From Kordiimonadaceae bacterium (lineage in GTDB: Bacteria; Pseudomonadota; Alphaproteobacteria; Sphingomonadales; Kordiimonadaceae), in NCBI GenBank assembly GCA_017640725.1, contig JAEPQB010000001.1, positions 1,116,001 through 1,180,000 on the forward strand: a stretch of DNA of 64,000 nt. The letters run 5' to 3'. The translations under genes were made by a program, and so were the position numbers. The notes under the pieces are model-generated. The model ran no database searches. It was given only the letters and a program-made list of their open reading frames with translations, and was not told the DNA's origin. Positions 41,708 through 51,072 of this stretch are shown piece after piece (position 1 is the first letter of the stretch; each line of letters begins with the position of its first letter).

Positions 41708-42808
41708 ATGCACCCTTCACAAGACAATTTGTTGGTACTGGGCATTGAAACAAGCTGTGACGAAACCGCCGTGGCTATTGTTGACCAGAAGCGCACTATC
41801 CTTGCCCACAATGTTTTGTCACAGGTGGATGATCATGCGGAATACGGCGGTGTTGTGCCTGAAATTGCAGCGCGCCAACACATCTCAAGCCTCGATCACC
41901 TGATCAGAAAAACGCTATCGGACGCAGACACAACAATTGATGAGTTGGGCGCAATTGCCGCTACAACAGGGCCCGGCCTTGTGGGCGGGCTGATGGTCGG
42001 CGTGATGACGGCCAAAGCCATAGCGGCAGCAAGTCGAAAACCGTTTGTTGCGGTCAACCACCTGGAGGGGCACGCGCTAACCGCGCGCCTCGTGGAAGAA
42101 ATCGCGTTCCCGTACCTGTTGCTATTGATGTCAGGCGGCCACTGTCAGCTACTGGCAACATACGGTGTTGGTCAATACGAACGCCTTGGCAGCACTATTG
42201 ATGACGCAGCTGGCGAAGCCTTTGACAAAACCGCAAAATTGTTGGGCCTGCCGTATCCCGGTGGCCCTGCGGTTGAGCGCGCGGCGGCAGAAGGCAACCC
42301 GGACCGGTTTGATTTGCCAACACCCATGTTGGGGCGCCCGGATTGTGATTTTTCCTTCTCGGGCCTCAAAACTGCTGTTCGCCGAACAGCCGAAGCCTGT
42401 GTGGAGGCAAAAGGTGCGCTTTACCCGGATGACCGGGCAGACATTTGCGCCGGGTTTCAGCAAGCCATGGGCCGCTGCATCACCGACCGACTGGCGAATG
42501 CCATTCAAATGTTTCGGGAACAAGTCGGCACCCAGGAAGTGCCGCTTGTGGTGGCAGGCGGCGTGGCCGCGAACAAGTATCTGCGGTCAGAAATTGAAGC
42601 TGTTGCGACCGCAAACAACATGACATTTCACGCCCCGCCTTTGTCCCTATGCACCGACAATGGCGCCATGATTGCCTGGGCTGGGTTGGAACGGTTTGCA
42701 CTGGACCCAACAATCAATGACAAAGACATATCGCCCCGGCCGCGCTGGCCACTCGACCAGAAGGCCGCACCAAAAGTTGGCTCAGGGCGCAAGGGGGCAA
42801 AAGCATAA
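41708..42808 (+). CDS. tsaD: tRNA threonylcarbamoyladenosine biosynthesis protein TsaD
   Basis: Transfers threonylcarbamoyl to A37 of ANN-decoding tRNAs, with TsaB/TsaE; 366 residues. The ASKHA core opens [14 protein letters not shown]; metal ligands are His118 and His122 (NHLEGHAL). [16 protein letters not shown] and [13 protein letters not shown] are typical. The ATG at 41708 follows an in-frame start 12 codons upstream that would give an unrelated tail. A basic Lys/Gly-rich C-terminus extends beyond the usual end. It is divergent from hemC and 61 bases before gpsA. Confidence 0.96.
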   Translation: MHPSQDNLLVLGIETSCDETAVAIVDQKRTILAHNVLSQVDDHAEYGGVVPEIAARQHISSLDHLIRKTLSDADTTIDELGAIAATTGPGLVGGLMVGVMTAKAIAAASRKPFVAVNHLEGHALTARLVEEIAFPYLLLLMSGGHCQLLATYGVGQYERLGSTIDDAAGEAFDKTAKLLGLPYPGGPAVERAAAEGNPDRFDLPTPMLGRPDCDFSFSGLKTAVRRTAEACVEAKGALYPDDRADICAGFQQAMGRCITDRLANAIQMFREQVGTQEVPLVVAGGVAANKYLRSEIEAVATANNMTFHAPPLSLCTDNGAMIAWAGLERFALDPTINDKDISPRPRWPLDQKAAPKVGSGRKGAKA

Positions 42809-42869
42809 AAGCTTGCTTGGGCCTTCTCAGGGCGTCAGGGTAGCAAAAAAAGCATAAGGGGACATCGGT

Positions 42870-43862
42870 TTGGAGAAGATTGGCGTTTTGGGAGGTGGTG
42901 CCTGGGGAACTGCGCTGGCAGCCGCCGCTAATCAGGCAGGACGAGACACAGTATTGTGGGCCCGTGAACCCGAGGTAGTTTCGGCTGTCAATGAAACCCA
43001 TGAAAATTCGCATTTCCTGCCGGGTGTCGCTTTGGACAGCGGCCTTACAGCAACTGGCGACCTTGCCGACTTTGCCGATCGGGATGCCATTTTAATGGTG
43101 GCTCCAGCCCAGTACACACGTGTGATGGCTGCAGAGCTGATTAAACACATTGGGCCAAAAGTACCGCTTGTGATTTGCTCAAAAGGGATCGAGGTTCTCA
43201 CAGGTAAACTGCTGAGTGATGCCATTGGGGAAGTCGCACCCGGGCATCCGGTGTGTGTGCTGTCAGGGCCAACGTTTGCTTCCGAAGTCGCACGCGGGCT
43301 GCCGTGTGCGGTCACATTAGCCGCGGAAGACGAAGACTTAGGTTCGGCGCTGATGCAGGCGCTGGGGTTGCCGACATTCCGGCCGTATTTTTCCACAGAC
43401 ATCATTGGGGCCCAGATCGGCGGTGCGGTTAAAAATGTTCTGGCTATTGCAACCGGCGTTGCGGCGGGCTTGGGCACTGGCGAAAACGCGCGGGCTGCTG
43501 TGATTACGCGCGGCCTCGCTGAAATCGTCCGGTTTGGTGCCCTGTACGGCGCGCGCCGTGAGACCTTGATGGGTCTGTCAGGGCTTGGAGACTTGATCCT
43601 GACCTGCTCCAGCACACAGTCGCGCAACATGTCACTTGGCAAGGCCATCGGCGAAGGCATGAGCTTTGAAGAAATTATGGCGGAACGCACGTCTGTCGCC
43701 GAGGGCGCGCACACCGTTGATATCGTGCATAAAATCGCGCAGGACAAAGGCCTTGATATGCCTATTACTTCAGCGGTTTACCGGATTCTGAAAAAAGGCG
43801 AAGATGCCCGTGACGTGATGGACGATTTGTTGAACCGACCCTTTACGGACGAAACCCAATAG
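42870..43862 (+). CDS. gpsA: Glycerol-3-phosphate dehydrogenase (NAD(P)+)
   Basis: Makes sn-glycerol-3-phosphate for phospholipid synthesis; 330 residues. The Rossmann motif is GVLGGGAWGTALA (near 5-17). The catalytic Lys is in GGAVKNVLAIA and the second domain contains GLSGLGDLILTCSS. TTG start with AAGGGGA nine bases before. It lies between tsaD and the YciI gene, the usual alphaproteobacterial order. Confidence 0.96.
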   Translation: MEKIGVLGGGAWGTALAAAANQAGRDTVLWAREPEVVSAVNETHENSHFLPGVALDSGLTATGDLADFADRDAILMVAPAQYTRVMAAELIKHIGPKVPLVICSKGIEVLTGKLLSDAIGEVAPGHPVCVLSGPTFASEVARGLPCAVTLAAEDEDLGSALMQALGLPTFRPYFSTDIIGAQIGGAVKNVLAIATGVAAGLGTGENARAAVITRGLAEIVRFGALYGARRETLMGLSGLGDLILTCSSTQSRNMSLGKAIGEGMSFEEIMAERTSVAEGAHTVDIVHKIAQDKGLDMPITSAVYRILKKGEDARDVMDDLLNRPFTDETQ

Positions 43863-43873
43863 GAGACAAACCC

Positions 43874-44173
43874 ATGCTGTATGCCATTTTTTGTTACGAC
43901 AAACCCGACAGCCTCGGCATACGGAAAGCCACACGCCCTGCCCACCTGGAATATCTGGCGGACGCGGGCGACCGGGTGAAATTGGGCGGGCCGCTGTTGA
44001 GTGCTGGCGAGGATGGCATGCCCGTAGGCAGCATGCTGATTATTGATGCCGCCAGCGAAGCCGCCGTGCAGCTGTTCGCTGACAATGACCCTTACAACAC
44101 GGCTGGCTTGTTTGAGCGTGTGGAAATTCGCCCCTGGAAACGGGTAACGGGCGCGTGGGGCAGCGAAGGGTAG
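43874..44173 (+). CDS. YciI-family protein
   Basis: A 99-residue YciI-like (dimeric alpha-beta barrel) protein: MLYAIFCYDKPDS at the start, ATRPAHLEYLAD with the conserved His, and GGPLLSAGEDG. Its active site is a His/Asp pair in studied members but function is unclear. AGGAGA lies before the ATG, 11 bases after gpsA. It is next to the EVE gene (6 bases). Confidence 0.9.
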   Translation: MLYAIFCYDKPDSLGIRKATRPAHLEYLADAGDRVKLGGPLLSAGEDGMPVGSMLIIDAASEAAVQLFADNDPYNTAGLFERVEIRPWKRVTGAWGSEG

Positions 44174-44179
44174 CGCATC

Positions 44180-44587
44180 ATGGCCTATTGGCTTGTCAAA
44201 TCGGAACCAGGTGATTGGTCATGGCAGGATCAATTGTCTGTCGACAAAGAGCCCTGGGACGGCGTGCGCAATTTTCAGGCGCAGAAAAACATGCGCGCCA
44301 TGCAGGTGGGCGACAGCGTCTTATTTTATCACTCTGGCAAAGAACGCGCTGTCGTTGGTTTGTGCAGTGTGGTGGTGGGCCGCTACCCGGACCCGGATGA
44401 CGAAAGCGGGCGCTTTTGCCTTGTGGACCTTAAGGCTGAGAAGACGGCGCAGACACCAACCACTCTTGCAGATATTAAAGCCGAACCCTCGCTTGCTGAC
44501 ATTGCACTGGTTCGCCAGTCCCGGCTGTCCGTTATGCCGCTCGATGAGGACGCCTTCAAAAAAATCTGCGAGATGGCAGGCCTTTAG
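44180..44587 (+). CDS. EVE-domain protein
   Basis: A 135-residue EVE-domain (PUA-like) protein, starting AYWLVKSEPGDWSW and containing WDGVRNFQAQKNMRAMQVGD, the hallmark of the THY28-type EVE proteins that bind modified bases or act with small RNAs. The role in bacteria is uncertain. It is 6 bases after the YciI gene and 2 bases before the Rieske gene. Confidence 0.92.
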   Translation: MAYWLVKSEPGDWSWQDQLSVDKEPWDGVRNFQAQKNMRAMQVGDSVLFYHSGKERAVVGLCSVVVGRYPDPDDESGRFCLVDLKAEKTAQTPTTLADIKAEPSLADIALVRQSRLSVMPLDEDAFKKICEMAGL

Positions 44588-44589
44588 CT

Positions 44590-44970
44590 GTGGGCGCACC
44601 TGATCCGATCGATTTGTCTGACCTTGAGGCAACACCGCCGACCGGCACGTTGCTTGCGATACTGGGTGAGCTGCCAGAGCACGGCGGCAAAGAAATCATT
44701 TTCACTGAAGGCAGATTCCGGACCAGCATCTTCATTCAAAAAACAGAGGGTGGGGTCGGAGTTTTCCTGAACTTCTGCCCGCACGCCGGCACCCCGCTTA
44801 ATATGTTCAACGAAAAGTTCATGGATCTGCGCGGCAAGTATCTGTTGTGTCGCACTCACGGCGCCATGTTTGACCCAAAAGACGGCAAATGTGTACGCGG
44901 GCCTTGCAAGGGAAAGTACCTGCGGGCCATTGCCCACACCATCAAAGACGGTGCAATTTACAGCGCGTAA
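44590..44970 (+). CDS. Rieske [2Fe-2S] protein
   Basis: A 126-residue soluble Rieske-type ferredoxin. The cluster ligands are Cys63-His65 (NFCPHAGTP) and Cys87-His90 (CRTHGAMFD). The protein is a single domain with no membrane anchor, so it likely donates electrons to an oxygenase or acts in the neighbouring redox network. GTG start, two bases after the EVE stop. It is convergent with a lipoprotein gene (4-base gap). Confidence 0.93.
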   Translation: MGAPDPIDLSDLEATPPTGTLLAILGELPEHGGKEIIFTEGRFRTSIFIQKTEGGVGVFLNFCPHAGTPLNMFNEKFMDLRGKYLLCRTHGAMFDPKDGKCVRGPCKGKYLRAIAHTIKDGAIYSA

Positions 44971-44973
44971 AGG

Positions 44974-45630
44974 CTAGATCATCACCGTGCCGGACCGGCG
45001 ATTGAGTGGTTCGCGTCGGCGGTCTGGTGCTTCGGGTTTGTCAACCGAGACCACAACCCAATAATTCTGGAAATTTTCACCACGGATGACGGATTTGAGC
45101 ACCATCGAAGTTTCGGGATCGAAGTAAATAGTGTCAGTTTTCCGCCGTGTGAGGCCGTTCCAGGTAAACTCCCACTCCAGCTGAACCACAAAAGTACGGC
45201 GCGGGCCGCTTTTGAGATCGACGGTTTTTTCGCCTACTACCTCAACATGCGTATAAAAGTCTGCTGCTTCCCCGCCGTCCACATAATACATCGTGCCGGA
45301 CACGCCGATGCTTTTTCCGGTTTTCAGCGGAAAGAGCCCTTCGAGGGCCGACTCGTCAAAATTCGATTCGTACCTGAGTCCCTGATCGGTTCCGCTGACA
45401 GGAAACAAGCCGCGATACAGGTTAACCTCACGAATAACCCCGCCGCGCCAGTCGCGAAATTCCATGGTGACCAGCTTGTCGATCACTTGGGTGACCTCTG
45501 CCACCACATCCTGACCATGCATTTTTATGTTGGCGCGTGTGCCCACAAGCGCGCCTGGCGTCGTAGGCACAGGTTCAACCGCGTCGCACCCGGCAACAAA
45601 AAGCAGCATAGCTACTGAGAGATATTTCAA
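44974..45630 (-). CDS. Lipoprotein of unknown function
   Basis: A 218-residue lipoprotein: TTG start, signal MKYLSVAMLLFVAGC with lipobox VAGC (Cys15), then a beta-rich domain (NIKMHGQDVVAEVTQVIDK, RTFVVQLEWEFTWNGLTRRK) reminiscent of a lipocalin-like or LolA/B-like fold, but no family is recognised. The C-terminus is rich in Arg and Pro. The Shine-Dalgarno is weak. It stands alone, convergent with the Rieske gene. Confidence 0.7.
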   Translation of the reverse strand: MKYLSVAMLLFVAGCDAVEPVPTTPGALVGTRANIKMHGQDVVAEVTQVIDKLVTMEFRDWRGGVIREVNLYRGLFPVSGTDQGLRYESNFDESALEGLFPLKTGKSIGVSGTMYYVDGGEAADFYTHVEVVGEKTVDLKSGPRRTFVVQLEWEFTWNGLTRRKTDTIYFDPETSMVLKSVIRGENFQNYWVVVSVDKPEAPDRRREPLNRRSGTVMI

Positions 45631-45729
45631 GGTCTTGTTTATGGGTTCCCCACGGTCGCTGTCGGTTAACGATTTTTGTTTTTGTAGCTTTTTTCAATAG
45701 TTAAGCGCCCAAGCGAGCAAGATCAATGG

Positions 45730-46212
45730 TCAGGCTGGGTCAATTGAATATAATCTTATGCCACGACGCCGCGTAAAATCGTGAAGCATCTTGATGTTTT
45801 CAGCGATAGTTATGGATTTAGGTGCGATCGACCGACCTTTTTCATAACTGCTCAGCGCTTCATCATAGTTGCCCAAGCCAAAAAAAATGTTGCCGCGATT
45901 ATTGTGGAAACGCCAGTTGCTTGGCAGTTTTTTGATAGCCGTATCGCAGTGGTCCATTGCACTCAACCAATCTTCTTCTTTGATATGAGCAACACACAGG
46001 CTGTTGTGAACATTGGCACGCTGGGAATTCGTCAGGTTGGATTCGAGCGCCCGACCAAGCACAAGCTTGGCTTTTTCAAGATCACCCTCACTTAAATAGC
46101 TATTGCCCTGGCGCAATAATTCAGACGGCGCCAAAACAATCTCAAACGTGTTTGCGGTAGCGCCCATCGAAACGCCGAACATGACCGTCAAACTAATGAG
46201 TGCTTTTTTCAT
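45730..46212 (-). CDS. Secreted TPR-repeat protein
   Basis: A 160-residue protein with a signal peptide (KKALISLTVMFGVSMGATA) and at least three TPR motifs (ELLRQGNSYLSEGDLEKAK, then AMDHCDTAIKKLPSN and WRFHNNRGNIFFGLGNY). The ATG at 46212 is chosen because it gives a clean signal peptide; in-frame starts exist up to 46278. It is probably periplasmic and a scaffold. Function unknown. Confidence 0.75.
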   Translation of the reverse strand: MKKALISLTVMFGVSMGATANTFEIVLAPSELLRQGNSYLSEGDLEKAKLVLGRALESNLTNSQRANVHNSLCVAHIKEEDWLSAMDHCDTAIKKLPSNWRFHNNRGNIFFGLGNYDEALSSYEKGRSIAPKSITIAENIKMLHDFTRRRGIRLYSIDPA

Positions 46213-46340
46213 ACCTGCGCATTCCCATCTCATTCCAACAACAGCAGACAGTATACCGGAAAGGAGGCCCCGAGGCAAAACCGCCCCCTAAACCATGTCA
46301 AAATCCCCACTATGATATAATGAGAGTGGTAAGTTTGATA

Positions 46341-46865
46341 CTAAACCATGGTTTTGTCTTTTGGCTTTATGAAGCGGGTTAGCGTGCCATCGCCCAAGCC
46401 TATTTCCCGAAATGTTGGCACATCAAACGTAATTTCGGCGAAGGCACCTGTTGGCAATTTGCGCATCACCCGGTCCAGCATGCCAGCGTCCGACTCGCCG
46501 CCAGACAGGCCAATGACCAGGTCCTGAAAGCCCGGATTATGGCCGACAAGCATAAGACTGTTGAGACTGTCCGGCTGCTGGCGGACAAGGCTGAGAATTC
46601 GACCTGCACCAGCACCGTAAAGACCATTTTCCGGGGTCACTTGCCAATCCAGTCCCCCCGCTTCCATGACGCGATCCAGGGTTTCTTCGGCACGCACTGC
46701 TGTCGAACACAGCACCATTTGCGGTTCAATCGACAAGCGGCTCATAGCGCGGCCAATTTTCAGGCAAGCCCGACGACCTCGATCATTCAGCGGGCGCTGA
46801 TAATCAGGCGCTGAAAAGTCGCTCCAGTCAGATTTAGCGTGACGCAAGAAATAAAGCGTTTTCAT
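46341..46865 (-). CDS. sixA: Histidine phosphatase SixA-like
   Basis: A 174-residue histidine-phosphatase: the RHG-type motif LRHAKSDW has catalytic His9, and the second His is in LVGHNPGF. SixA removes phosphate from phosphohistidine of Hpt domains in phosphorelays, and relatives act on small metabolites. It lies downstream of acs on the same strand. RBS GAGAAGGG is present. Confidence 0.9.
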   Translation of the reverse strand: MKTLYFLRHAKSDWSDFSAPDYQRPLNDRGRRACLKIGRAMSRLSIEPQMVLCSTAVRAEETLDRVMEAGGLDWQVTPENGLYGAGAGRILSLVRQQPDSLNSLMLVGHNPGFQDLVIGLSGGESDAGMLDRVMRKLPTGAFAEITFDVPTFREIGLGDGTLTRFIKPKDKTMV

Positions 46866-46973
46866 GCAAACCCTTCTCGCAGGCTATGGTCCCGTTCAGC
46901 ACAATGACAAGCAGTGATGACACAAAAATGACGACGGCTTCCACTGGCCACCACGGGCAATCATGGCCATTTG

Positions 46974-48911
46974 TTAGCGGTTCAGTCGGTTGTCTATCAA
47001 ATCATCAACCACTGCTGGTTCCGCCAGAGTGGACGTATCACCCAGATTACCAAATTCATTTTCAGCGATCTTGCGCAAAATACGCCGCATAATTTTGCCA
47101 GACCGTGTTTTGGGCAGCCCTGGCGCAAACTGGATCAAATCCGGTGTTGCAACCGGCCCAATTTCCTTGCGCACCCATTTCACGAGCTCTGCGCGCAGGT
47201 CTTCGGTTGGCTCCACGCCAGCTGGCGGCGTGACATAGGCATAAATGCCCTGACCCTTGATGTCGTGCGGGTAGCCAACAACAGCGGCTTCTGAAACCCC
47301 TTCATGCGCAACCAGAGCCGACTCGATTTCGGCGGTTCCAATGCGGTGGCCTGATACATTGATCACGTCATCGACCCGGCCGGTGATCCAATAATAGTCA
47401 TCTTCGTCGCGCCGGCAGCCATCACCCGTGAAATAAAGGCCTTTATAGGCACTGAAATAAGTTTCAATGAAACGCTTGTGATCCCCGTAAACCGTGCGCA
47501 TTTGACCGGGCCAGCTGTCTTTGATGACCAGATTGCCCGATGTTGCGCCCTCAAGAAAATTGCCGTCGCCATCAACGAGCGCGGGCTGGACACCAAAGAA
47601 TGGGCGTGTCGCTGAGCCAGGTTTGAGGGCCGTGGCACCCGGTAACGGCGCAATCATGACACCGCCGGTTTCGGTTTGCCACCAGGTGTCGACAATTGGG
47701 CATCGTTCTTCACCTACGACACGGTGGTACCAAAGCCAGGCTTCAGGATTGATTGGCTCACCGACGGACCCAAGGAGACGAATGGACGAGCGGTCGTATT
47801 TTTTCACAGGTTCATCGCCCAGGCGCATCAGTGCACGGATCGCCGTGGGGGCCGTGTAGAAGATATTGACCTTATGTTTTTCACAGACCTGCCAAAACCG
47901 GCTGGCATCCGGGTAAGTGGGCACGCCTTCAAACACCAGACTTGTGGCCCCGTTGGCGAGCGGTCCATAAACGATGTAGCTGTGGCCGGTTACCCAGCCC
48001 ACGTCAGCTGTGCACCAGTAAATCTCGCCAGGTTTATAGTCGAACACATACTCGTGGGTCATGGACGCCCAAACCATATAGCCGCCTGTGGTGTGAAGCA
48101 CGCCCTTGGGTTTACCGGTGGAGCCAGAGGTATAAAGAATGAAAAGCGGGTCTTCCGCCGCCATTTCTTCTGGTTCGCAGTCCGTTGACTGGCTTTCTGT
48201 TAGCTCGCGGTAGCAAATATCTCTGTCTTCGTGCCAGCCGGTGTCAGCGCCGGTATGCTTCAGCACCACAACGGTGTTGACGTCCGGGCACTGCTCAAGC
48301 GCTTTGTCGACATTAGCCTTGAGCGGAATGGCTTTTGCGCCGCGAACCCCCTCATCAGCGGTGATAACCGTTGTCGATTCGCAGTCCAGAATGCGTCCGG
48401 CCAGAGCATCTGGTGAAAATCCGCCAAAGACAACGCTGTGCACAGCGCCAATGCGGGCACAAGCGAGCATGGCGTATACTGCCTCAGGCACCATCGGCAT
48501 ATAAATGGTTACGCGGTCGCCCTTTTTGACACCCCGGTCCCGGAGGCCATTAGCAAGTCGGCCCACATTGTCATAAAGGTTCTGATAGGTGATGTTGGCC
48601 GATACGTCCGGATCATCCCCTTCCCAAATGAGGGCGACGTCTTTGGCTTTGGCAGGCAAATGGCGGTCAATGCAGTTGACGCTTGCATTCAGGGTGCCGT
48701 CCTCGAACCACTTGATTGAAACATCGCCTTCGAACGAAGTGTTTTTAACGGTGGAAAACGGCGTCATCCAGTCAATGCGCTTGCCATGTTCCCCCCAAAA
48801 AGTTTCAGGATCAGTCACCGACTGCTCATACATGGCCTGATATTTCTCATTGTCACAAAGCGTGTTTTTGGCGGCACTCTCTGGCACCGGAAACGTCAGA
48901 CTGTCAGTCAT
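46974..48911 (-). CDS. acs: Acetyl-CoA synthetase
   Basis: Activates acetate to acetyl-CoA via acetyl-AMP; 645 residues. Motif A3 is [12 protein letters not shown]5 [10 protein letters not shown]8 region [10 protein letters not shown] and the acetylation-controlled C-terminal Lys is in [10 protein letters not shown], which GNAT acetyltransferases modify in relatives. The ATG at 48911 is preferred over 48920 because of GGGATGGG placed before it. It is divergent from the EamA exporter gene. Confidence 0.97.
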   Translation of the reverse strand: MTDSLTFPVPESAAKNTLCDNEKYQAMYEQSVTDPETFWGEHGKRIDWMTPFSTVKNTSFEGDVSIKWFEDGTLNASVNCIDRHLPAKAKDVALIWEGDDPDVSANITYQNLYDNVGRLANGLRDRGVKKGDRVTIYMPMVPEAVYAMLACARIGAVHSVVFGGFSPDALAGRILDCESTTVITADEGVRGAKAIPLKANVDKALEQCPDVNTVVVLKHTGADTGWHEDRDICYRELTESQSTDCEPEEMAAEDPLFILYTSGSTGKPKGVLHTTGGYMVWASMTHEYVFDYKPGEIYWCTADVGWVTGHSYIVYGPLANGATSLVFEGVPTYPDASRFWQVCEKHKVNIFYTAPTAIRALMRLGDEPVKKYDRSSIRLLGSVGEPINPEAWLWYHRVVGEERCPIVDTWWQTETGGVMIAPLPGATALKPGSATRPFFGVQPALVDGDGNFLEGATSGNLVIKDSWPGQMRTVYGDHKRFIETYFSAYKGLYFTGDGCRRDEDDYYWITGRVDDVINVSGHRIGTAEIESALVAHEGVSEAAVVGYPHDIKGQGIYAYVTPPAGVEPTEDLRAELVKWVRKEIGPVATPDLIQFAPGLPKTRSGKIMRRILRKIAENEFGNLGDTSTLAEPAVVDDLIDNRLNR

Positions 48912-49057
48912 CAGACCCATCCCTATTTTTTGTTATCCTGGCGGAATATTGAATTGCTTCTTGCGTCAGTTCCTCTGCCTGCGCATTGTGCCCGAGTATC
49001 CGCCAACCAGTCACTGTTCGTCAACCACTCAGACTGCAACACAAACAAAGAAAACTA

Positions 49058-49933
49058 ATGGAAAAGACCACCTCCAGATTGGGTATTTCGGCCATCTTGC
49101 TTGGCGGTGTTGCGATTGGTTCCGCTGCCATATTTATGCGCCTTTCGCCTGTGGCACCCTCTGCTGCCGCATTCTGGCGCATGGCACTGTCGGTTCCAGT
49201 GTTTGCCCTGTTCGTAGCCTTCAGCCCAACCGTGCGCCTGCAGCTGAAAACCCTGACGGTGCATGACCTGAAGCTGATTGCCTGGGTGGGGTTTTGGTTC
49301 GCAGTCGATTTGTTTTTTTGGCATTGGGCAGTGCAGGAAACAACGGTTGCCAATGCGACGCTTCTGGCCAATTTGGCCTCTGTGTTTACAGTTGTTGCCG
49401 GATACTTTCTGTTCAAAGAGCGCTTTTCAAAACTGTTTGTAGCCGGGCTGACGATGGCGCTATTGGGCGCCGCCACACTGGTCGGTCAAAACGCGGCGAT
49501 CAGCCCTGACTATTTGTTTGGGGACTTCTTGGGACTGATGACATCGTTTGCGCTGACAGGATATGTGATTTGTGCCGCCAAGGCGCGCAAGTCCGTGCCG
49601 ACGAACACGCTTATGGTCGGGTCGGCCATCGTTACATCTGTGCTTTTACTGCCTATTGCGCTGGCCGCTGAAGGCAATTTCATGCCGCCCACAGCCGAGG
49701 GCTGGTTTCCCCTTCTTGGGTTGGCGCTGGTCACCCATGTGATGGGGCAAGGGCTGATCATCTATGGGCTTGCCCATATATCAGCGGCGCTCGGCGCCAT
49801 TGGGCTACTCATACAGCCAGTAGTGGCTGCCATACTGGCCTGGGCCATTTTCGGCGAGGCACTGGGTCCCCTGCACCTTGTTGGTGGCGGGCTTATTTTG
49901 GTTGGGATTTGGCTGTCCCAGAGAAAAAACTGA
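49058..49933 (+). CDS. EamA/DMT-family transporter
   Basis: A 291-residue membrane protein with ten predicted helices in two EamA halves (about 1-140 and 150-291): ILLGGVAIGSAAIFMRLSPV, GATLVGQNAA and ALGAIGLLIQPVVAAILAWA. Family members are drug/metabolite exporters; substrate unknown. The ATG at 49058 gives the canonical start; in-frame codons upstream would add 24 polar residues. Its stop lies inside a 21-bp tandem duplication that also contains the next gene's stop. Confidence 0.9.
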   Translation: MEKTTSRLGISAILLGGVAIGSAAIFMRLSPVAPSAAAFWRMALSVPVFALFVAFSPTVRLQLKTLTVHDLKLIAWVGFWFAVDLFFWHWAVQETTVANATLLANLASVFTVVAGYFLFKERFSKLFVAGLTMALLGAATLVGQNAAISPDYLFGDFLGLMTSFALTGYVICAAKARKSVPTNTLMVGSAIVTSVLLLPIALAAEGNFMPPTAEGWFPLLGLALVTHVMGQGLIIYGLAHISAALGAIGLLIQPVVAAILAWAIFGEALGPLHLVGGGLILVGIWLSQRKN

Positions 49934-49961
49934 TTGTCGCAGAGAAAAAGCTGATTACCAG
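49920..49961. repeat. 21-bp tandem duplication across two convergent stops
   Basis: AGAGAAAAAACTGATT and AGAGAAAAAGCTGATT begin 21 bases apart (49920 and 49941) and match at 15 of 16 positions. The EamA stop lies in the first unit and the methyltransferase stop at the end of the second. It looks like replication slippage at the convergent boundary. Confidence 0.5.
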
Positions 49962-50944
49962 TCTGACATCATGGATGGGCCAGACGATTTCTTGTTGGCC
50001 ACAATGCGCCACAGTTTCAAATCTCCCGATTCCAGGAGCTTCTTGCGGCGAGTCCAAAACTCGGCTTCTGCCATCAATGTCTGGATCTTCTGTGTGCCGT
50101 CTTCTTGCTTCGCAAGCTTGGCCGCCACTTCATCAGCACCTGACCATGCCTGATTGATCATTTCCACATATTGCATGGAAATATCTTCAGACACACGCAC
50201 CTGTAATCTGTTGCCCTTGACCATAGACATTAGTTCGTCGGCCAGAATAGGATAGGGATGCATACGCTCGCCGACGACCCATTCCTTATAGCGGTCTTTG
50301 CCAATAACAGCGTCGGAACCAATGACATATTCGGTCATCAGAAACAGACCGCCTGGTTTCAGTTTTTCCTCAACATTGGCGATAATGCTGTTTTTGTCCT
50401 GGATGGCGAAAAGCGCCTCTTTCGACAGCGCCCGGTCAAACTTGCGGTCAAAGCTATCTACGTTTTCCGGGTCGTAAAACTGCAGCGCCGCCTTCTTTTC
50501 CATGCCAGACATCTTGGAAAGCTTGTTGCCCTTTTCTACGAGGGTTTCAGATGCCTCATAGCCAGTGATCCACACACCAAAACGGTCAGCTAGCACGCGT
50601 GCAGGGCCGCCGATGCCTGCACCCAACTGCAACATTGACATCTCCGGGCTCAGCGCCAGGAGTTTAGAAAGCGCAACAATATACTCAGGCCCCCCAGGAC
50701 CACAGAAACCCTTGCCCCAAATATATTGGGCAATGTCGATTGTTTCTTCATTCCAGGGGTCAATCGTGTCCGCGGAAATTTCGACCTTTGCAGGTTTTTT
50801 CTCTTCAGCTGGCGGGGCCGCGAGTTCCTCACGGTCCTTTATGCGCTTTTTGATCTCGTCAGGGTCATACCCTTCCCACCACGCTTTCAGGCGCAGACCA
50901 AGTGGCATTTTTCCAGGCGCTTTTTTTGTCGACTTTGCTGCCAA
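49955..50944 (-). CDS. Class I SAM-dependent methyltransferase
   Basis: A 329-residue protein: a basic N-terminus (about 1-30, LAAKSTKKAPGKMP), then a Lys/Glu/Ala-rich linker and a Rossmann methyltransferase domain starting at about 95 (MSMLQLGAGIGGPARVLADR, with the acidic residue at TGYEASE ending beta-2). The region IANVEEKLKPGGLFLMTE is motif post-I. It resembles ubiquinone/phosphoethanolamine-type methyltransferases; the substrate is unknown. The start is uncertain: TTG at 50944 has a GGGGT upstream, while the frame is open to 50974 and an ATG lies at 50908. Confidence 0.8.
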   Translation of the reverse strand: MAAKSTKKAPGKMPLGLRLKAWWEGYDPDEIKKRIKDREELAAPPAEEKKPAKVEISADTIDPWNEETIDIAQYIWGKGFCGPGGPEYIVALSKLLALSPEMSMLQLGAGIGGPARVLADRFGVWITGYEASETLVEKGNKLSKMSGMEKKAALQFYDPENVDSFDRKFDRALSKEALFAIQDKNSIIANVEEKLKPGGLFLMTEYVIGSDAVIGKDRYKEWVVGERMHPYPILADELMSMVKGNRLQVRVSEDISMQYVEMINQAWSGADEVAAKLAKQEDGTQKIQTLMAEAEFWTRRKKLLESGDLKLWRIVANKKSSGPSMMSDW

Positions 50945-51072
50945 ATTTCGACCCCAAACTCTATACCGGCGCAAACTGTAGCGCCGTTACTCTCACATCC
51001 CGGTTAATTTCAACCGATTTTAGAACAAAATTTCAAGACACAATTGACCTAAAAATGGCTGAAACCTTAGTG

